A DNA stretch of 64,000 bases, from assembly GCF_000023145.1 (NCBI RefSeq), contig NC_012704.1:744001-808000 (forward strand), written 5' to 3'. Shown here one piece after another: positions 60,632 through 64,000 of the stretch. Each line of letters starts with the position of its first letter. Within the stretch, counting starts at the first letter, position 1. The notes beneath the pieces are model-generated. The model ran no database searches. It worked only from the letters and a program-made list of their open reading frames with translations, and was not told the origin of the DNA. The position numbers and the translations under genes are program-made. Source of the stretch: Corynebacterium kroppenstedtii DSM 44385 (GTDB lineage: Bacteria > Actinomycetota > Actinomycetes > Mycobacteriales > Mycobacteriaceae).

Positions 60632-61942
60632 CTACGTGAGTGGGAGCTGTATGTGTGCCGGCTCGGCGAAAGATAGTTCCGTGACTGTTATTCCACCGTG
60701 TCGTGGGCCTTCGCTCCGTGGCCCGTCGCTCCGCATTTCGTCGCCAGTTTGTGGTTGAGGCCCGTCGTGCTCTGGCTTCACCAACGCGAGTACCGACGTG
60801 GACGCGCCGGGAACAGGTCGTGTAGCAACAATCCTCTGACCAGGGATCTCACTGAGAAAACCAGAAGCAGCCGGCGTCGCAATGCCTCTCAGTATTCGCC
60901 GCTGCGTGGGCGTTGCAGCAGAAACCAGCTCGATAAGTTCGTGGCCTGACGTCGTGAGCGTCGAGGCCACCCGGGTCGTGCGTCGCGATTTCACGTCCAT
61001 CGCCGCGTGGCGCGCACGTGAACTATCCCGCCCGCATAACTGCAGCCACTGGCGCGTCTCCAACACGGATGGATAGTCCGGCTGCTGTTCATCAGCAGTC
61101 GTGTCGCGCCGGGAAATATCAAGCCACTCCAGGACACGCTGCGGAGCAGAGGGCAAGTCCCGTAGCGTTTCGACGCCGAAGGTGGAACATGCGCGCCACA
61201 AGAAAGCGTCGTTACGCTGGGCTTTCGAGGTCCAGGCCTGGATGTGGTCGAGGTCCTCGTCGGTAGGCGTAGCAGAGAGCATCACTGGATGGAGAGGCTC
61301 CCGTTCGTCAGAAAAAGGCAGCGCGGTGACGGCGTCGTCGAACTGTGTGAGATGAGTGAGCGTCCCGGGCTGACTACGGAAAATGACTGACGGCCGCCAC
61401 CAGCATGTGGGGGCGTGCGCGGACTGTCGGAGTGCCTTTGCCGTGAGCGTGGCCAGTGTGGGTGGGCACGGTGGATCATCCTTGCCGGATAGCGCCGTCG
61501 CTAGTGCCATGGTTATCGCGGCGGTGACTGCAGCGTGTTCCCCGAAACCTTCGCGGGGTGGAATAGAGGACATGATCGTCACGTAGAGGAGAGTCGACCG
61601 TCGAAGCCCACTTTGCTGATGTGCCACAGTATCCAGCACAGTGCGCACCACGTCGTCAGCGTCGGCAATGGGGTAAGGACCGGCCGAATGAATACCGAAG
61701 GACATACCGTTTTGAGATGTGTTTAGCTGATCGTGGTTGCCCTGTGGTGTAGTCGTTGTGAGACTGATCGCGACCTGAACCGACGGCTCGATCGTCTGCG
61801 CGATTGTGGTTCCACCAATGGGCGCGGCATATTCGCCCAGCCACGCCAGTGTTCCGGGTGCAGAAACAATCCATGTCGGATCAACACCCCATGCCCGAGT
61901 ATGCGCATCGGTAAGCGAAGCAGGGGAGGGTGAACCGGACAT
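60632..61942 (-). CDS. Degenerate galactokinase-like GHMP family protein
   Basis: This 436-residue protein follows the GHMP kinase layout of galactokinase, but its catalytic motifs are weak. Motif 1 is SAPGTLAWLGEYAAPIGG (usual PGRVNLIGEHTDY). The phosphate-binding motif 2 reads SSIPPREGFGEHAAVTAAI in place of P-x-G-x-GLSSSAA. The C-terminal motif 3 (GAGFGG) is not recognisable. It may be a non-catalytic relative. ATG 61942 has AAAGGA 5 nt upstream; a longer frame to 62011 is not supported. It converges on rnpB. The C-terminal 40 residues are low complexity. Confidence 0.68.
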   Translation of the reverse strand: MSGSPSPASLTDAHTRAWGVDPTWIVSAPGTLAWLGEYAAPIGGTTIAQTIEPSVQVAISLTTTTPQGNHDQLNTSQNGMSFGIHSAGPYPIADADDVVRTVLDTVAHQQSGLRRSTLLYVTIMSSIPPREGFGEHAAVTAAITMALATALSGKDDPPCPPTLATLTAKALRQSAHAPTCWWRPSVIFRSQPGTLTHLTQFDDAVTALPFSDEREPLHPVMLSATPTDEDLDHIQAWTSKAQRNDAFLWRACSTFGVETLRDLPSAPQRVLEWLDISRRDTTADEQQPDYPSVLETRQWLQLCGRDSSRARHAAMDVKSRRTTRVASTLTTSGHELIELVSAATPTQRRILRGIATPAASGFLSEIPGQRIVATRPVPGASTSVLALVKPEHDGPQPQTGDEMRSDGPRSEGPRHGGITVTELSFAEPAHIQLPLT

Positions 61943-62139
61943 GAAATCCTTTCTGCTGAGAGGCTTTCGATTGAAAGACTGAGGCCTACGAATATTGAGG
62001 CCTACGAACAATGGTAGGTAGATATTGGTCTACCGCGGGCGAGGTAGACGAGAGTGAAATAAACTTGTTATGCGCCTGTGAAAAAATTGCGATTTTTACG
62101 CGGTGACGGTTTTCACATACTTCAGGAAGGGCACTTGTT

Positions 62140-62331
62140 ATGGCCACCGATGATCAAAAGTGGTACTTCAATTCAGAAACTAAGGAAGTTTCGCAGGGGA
62201 AGAAGTCGAGCTGGTTCAACCGCATGGGCCCGTATGACTCCAAAGAAGAAGCCGAGCACGCGCTTGAGCGAGCTCATGAGCGCAATCAAGAGGCCGACGA
62301 AGCCGATGAAGAGTGGGACGACGAGGACTAA
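62140..62331 (+). CDS. Small conserved-looking acidic protein
   Basis: This 63-residue protein starts MATDDQKWYFNSETKEVSQG, continues KSSWFNRMGPYDSKEEAEHALERA, and ends in a very acidic helix (ADEADEEWDDED). The WYFN ... GPYDSKEEAEHAL pattern recalls SPOR-like or small actinobacterial DUF proteins in which a strand-turn-helix unit carries GPY-x3-EEA. I cannot name the family firmly. AGGAAGG about 12 nt upstream of the ATG supports the start. It is divergent from the GHMP-like gene and convergent with the CYTH gene, 7 bp away. Confidence 0.78.
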   Translation: MATDDQKWYFNSETKEVSQGKKSSWFNRMGPYDSKEEAEHALERAHERNQEADEADEEWDDED

Positions 62332-62338
62332 CCGACGA

Positions 62339-63082
62339 CTAGTCGGGCATGGTATCGCCCATAGCCATGATGAGCTTGGACGGACTCGACGATTTCTTCG
62401 CTCCCGCTGCTAGAGCGTGCTGAGAGAGTCGGTCCAAAAAGTCATCAGCAAAGCCACGAGCATCGCGCTGGGCGTCGCCATCGTGGTGATCGTCGAGGAT
62501 CTCGGGGCTGAGTTCAATTTCCCATTCCCGCCAGTGCTGGGCTTGTCCACCGTCGAGGAGCCCGCGCGATGAGACGTGGTCGTCGCAGAATTCAGCTCCC
62601 TTGTATGAGGTAGCGCTTCCGACTGATTCAGCACCTCCGTGCGAGCTGGGGGAGTCCACCATCACATCGGTCACGTGCCGCTCGTTGTCAACTTGTGCGA
62701 TGGCGATAAAGTCCGCCGAGCTATCGTCTACCGGTGCAGCAGGCAGTGCCTCATGAAGTGCCTCAAGTAGCGTGCGAGGCGGATGAACATGGTGGGGGTC
62801 CGTTGCGTCCCCCGCGTCCAATGGGGCATGGACTTCGCGACGCCCGCGCGTCCCCTGAAGTTTGAGATGCCATCCTTCGTCGGGGCCCCCGCTGCGACGT
62901 CGCAACGTGATCTTATTCCTGGTCAACTGGAGGTCAGGTGTGTCGTAATACGTCGCCGAGAGCGTAAACCGCTGTTCAGCCCCAACCCCAGCGACTCCCT
63001 CCACCGCGGAAAAATCAGGCACCGGGGTGGCGTCGTCCACGGCAAATTTAACTTCGACTTCCAGCTGATCAGTAGAACTCAT
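62339..63082 (-). CDS. CYTH domain protein
   Basis: This 247-residue CYTH/triphosphate-tunnel enzyme-like protein has the N-terminal ExExK motif as EVEVKFAVDD at residues about 8-17. YYDTPDLQLTRNKITLRRRSGGPDEGWHLKL in parts near 47-77 contains the paired Arg and Lys strands of the tunnel. The C-terminal part holds WREWEIELSPE near 185 with the last acidic strand. Known members are inorganic triphosphatases, class IV adenylyl cyclases or thiamine-triphosphatases; I cannot choose among them. TACACT lies 7 nt before the ATG. It stands 28 bp downstream of panB. Confidence 0.88.
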   Translation of the reverse strand: MSSTDQLEVEVKFAVDDATPVPDFSAVEGVAGVGAEQRFTLSATYYDTPDLQLTRNKITLRRRSGGPDEGWHLKLQGTRGRREVHAPLDAGDATDPHHVHPPRTLLEALHEALPAAPVDDSSADFIAIAQVDNERHVTDVMVDSPSSHGGAESVGSATSYKGAEFCDDHVSSRGLLDGGQAQHWREWEIELSPEILDDHHDGDAQRDARGFADDFLDRLSQHALAAGAKKSSSPSKLIMAMGDTMPD

Positions 63083-63089
63083 GACGCCA

Positions 63090-63095
63090 AGTGTA
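63090..63095 (-). promoter_or_regulatory. Candidate leaderless -10 box of the CYTH gene
   Basis: TACACT on the minus strand is 7 nt from the ATG at 63082. It lies in the 28-bp gap after panB and would give the CYTH gene its own transcript. Confidence 0.45.
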
Positions 63096-63110
63096 GGTGC
63101 GTGCCGCCGT

Positions 63111-63968
63111 TTAAGCCTTCGGGTTGTCCGAGAATGCGTGGTCAGCGTCGGGGAAAGTGCCTTCGGCTACCCGGTCCCGGTACCGCCGGGCAGCGTCGCG
63201 CAGTTCCTGGCCAATCTGCCCGAATTCCTCGACAAAAGACGGTGTGCGACGCCCCGCCGGCATCGCCGCCATATCCTGCCAGACGAGTATTTGGCCGTCC
63301 GTTCCAGCGCCGGCACCAATACCGATCGTGGGGATGGGAAGCTCCTCCGTGATCTCCCGGGCAATCTCCTTCGGCACCATTTCAAGAACGACGGCCGACG
63401 CGCCAGCCTCACACACCGCTTTGGCATCACGGCTAAGCTGCTCAGCTCCGCTGCCACGCCCTTGCACCCGGAAACCACCCAGCGATGACACCGACTGAGG
63501 TGTAAACCCAATATGTGCCATCACGGCAATTCCGGCCTGAGTAATCGCCCGAATACGTGGCGCGATTCGCTCGCCGCCCTCGATTTTCACCATGTCTGCA
63601 CCAGAGCCATGAACCATCCGCACAGCATTAGCGATGGCGTACTCATCCGATTGCTCGTAGGCGCCGAAAGGAAGGTCCGCGACAACAAGCGCGTGGGGAG
63701 CGCCCCTGACCACAGCACCCGCCAGAGGGATGAGTTCCTCCATCGTGATCGCCGTCGTCGATGAATACCCATAAACGACGTTGGCCGCGGAATCACCGAC
63801 CAGAAGCACCGGGATGTCGGCGTCGTCAAAAATGCGAGCCGTCGTGAAGTCATAGGCAGTCAGCATTGCCCAACGCTTGCTCTCGCGCTTGAATTGATCG
63901 AGGTGATGAATCCGAGTCTTCCGCCTCGGCTTTTCTGACTGTTGCGGAGCGTCGGGGTGGGCAGACAT
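63111..63968 (-). CDS. panB: 3-methyl-2-oxobutanoate hydroxymethyltransferase
   Basis: PanB transfers a hydroxymethyl group from 5,10-methylene-tetrahydrofolate to 2-oxoisovalerate to make ketopantoate, the first step of pantothenate synthesis. The 285-residue protein has [34 protein letters not shown] in parts near 35-68 (metal Asp in GDSA), [11 protein letters not shown] near 97, MVKIEGGE near 123, [10 protein letters not shown] near 145, and the catalytic Glu in [11 protein letters not shown] near 191. The ATG at 63968 has AGAGGA about 9 nt upstream. Its upstream neighbours lie outside the window. Confidence 0.96.
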   Translation of the reverse strand: MSAHPDAPQQSEKPRRKTRIHHLDQFKRESKRWAMLTAYDFTTARIFDDADIPVLLVGDSAANVVYGYSSTTAITMEELIPLAGAVVRGAPHALVVADLPFGAYEQSDEYAIANAVRMVHGSGADMVKIEGGERIAPRIRAITQAGIAVMAHIGFTPQSVSSLGGFRVQGRGSGAEQLSRDAKAVCEAGASAVVLEMVPKEIAREITEELPIPTIGIGAGAGTDGQILVWQDMAAMPAGRRTPSFVEEFGQIGQELRDAARRYRDRVAEGTFPDADHAFSDNPKA

Positions 63969-64000
63969 GGGCTGGTTCCTCTCTCAACTGAACAGGGATT

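Overview
The window is an ordinary chromosomal stretch from a Corynebacterium-type actinobacterium of moderate GC content. Gene order and content support this: dapE, a LOG-family gene, a FolP2-type gene, glgA<>glgC, an O-methyltransferase, sigE, a zinc anti-sigma factor, tatB, mrp, a PRC/MgtE-N/CBS gene, corA, an E2-E1 fused odhA, a fused double ABC exporter, glyS, dgt, dnaG, acp-aceE-DUF3052, cobD, SURF1, Nif3, a zinc-ribbon gene, rnpB, a GHMP protein and panB. I suspect a species near the C. kroppenstedtii group but cannot prove it from this window. There is no rRNA, CRISPR, prophage, transposase or integrase.

Layout. 1-5.4 kb: partial amino-acid permease, dapE, LOG, folP2-like, a DivIVA-motif membrane protein and a DUF3117 protein. 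5.5-10.3 kb: RlmA-like methyltransferase, long MarR regulator, divergent glycogen genes glgA and glgC. 10.3-14.4 kb: O-methyltransferase, sigE, anti-sigma factor, tatB, mrp. 14.4-18.2 kb: DUF1003, PRC/MgtE-N/CBS, stress protein and corA, a Mg2+-flavoured cluster. 18.3-28.6 kb: small membrane protein, lipoprotein, odhA, ABC exporter, EcsC-like protein. 28.8-39.3 kb: glyS, TPM protein, YdcF, dgt, a frameshifted secreted ribonuclease, dnaG, aldo/keto reductase. 39.6-44.4 kb: MFS exporter, then an AT-richer islet of membrane proteins and lipoproteins ending at tRNA-Asn and a CAU tRNA. 45-50.9 kb: TRIC channel, overlapping serine hydrolase, ACP, aceE, DUF3052. 51-53.4 kb: tRNA-Val and a tandem pair of eight-cysteine surface proteins. 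53.4-64 kb: cobD, SURF1, phosphatase, CobC-like aminotransferase, Nif3, zinc-ribbon protein, histidine phosphatase, rnpB, GHMP-like protein, CYTH protein, panB.

How the genes work together. OdhA and AceE are the E1 components of the 2-oxoglutarate and pyruvate dehydrogenases, which are known to share a supercomplex in corynebacteria. GlgC and GlgA make ADP-glucose and transfer its glucose. SigE with its zinc anti-sigma factor forms an envelope-stress switch beside tatB. The most striking points seen directly are: a secreted RNase Sa/barnase-type gene broken by one extra base in a six-C tract; a tandem pair of membrane-anchored ectodomain proteins with eight aligned cysteines; a DnaG with three of four zinc ligands replaced; about twenty genes whose start codon lies 6-8 nt after a TANNNT-like -10 box, which points to widespread leaderless transcription; and an 86-bp overlap of two coding frames (TRIC channel and serine hydrolase).
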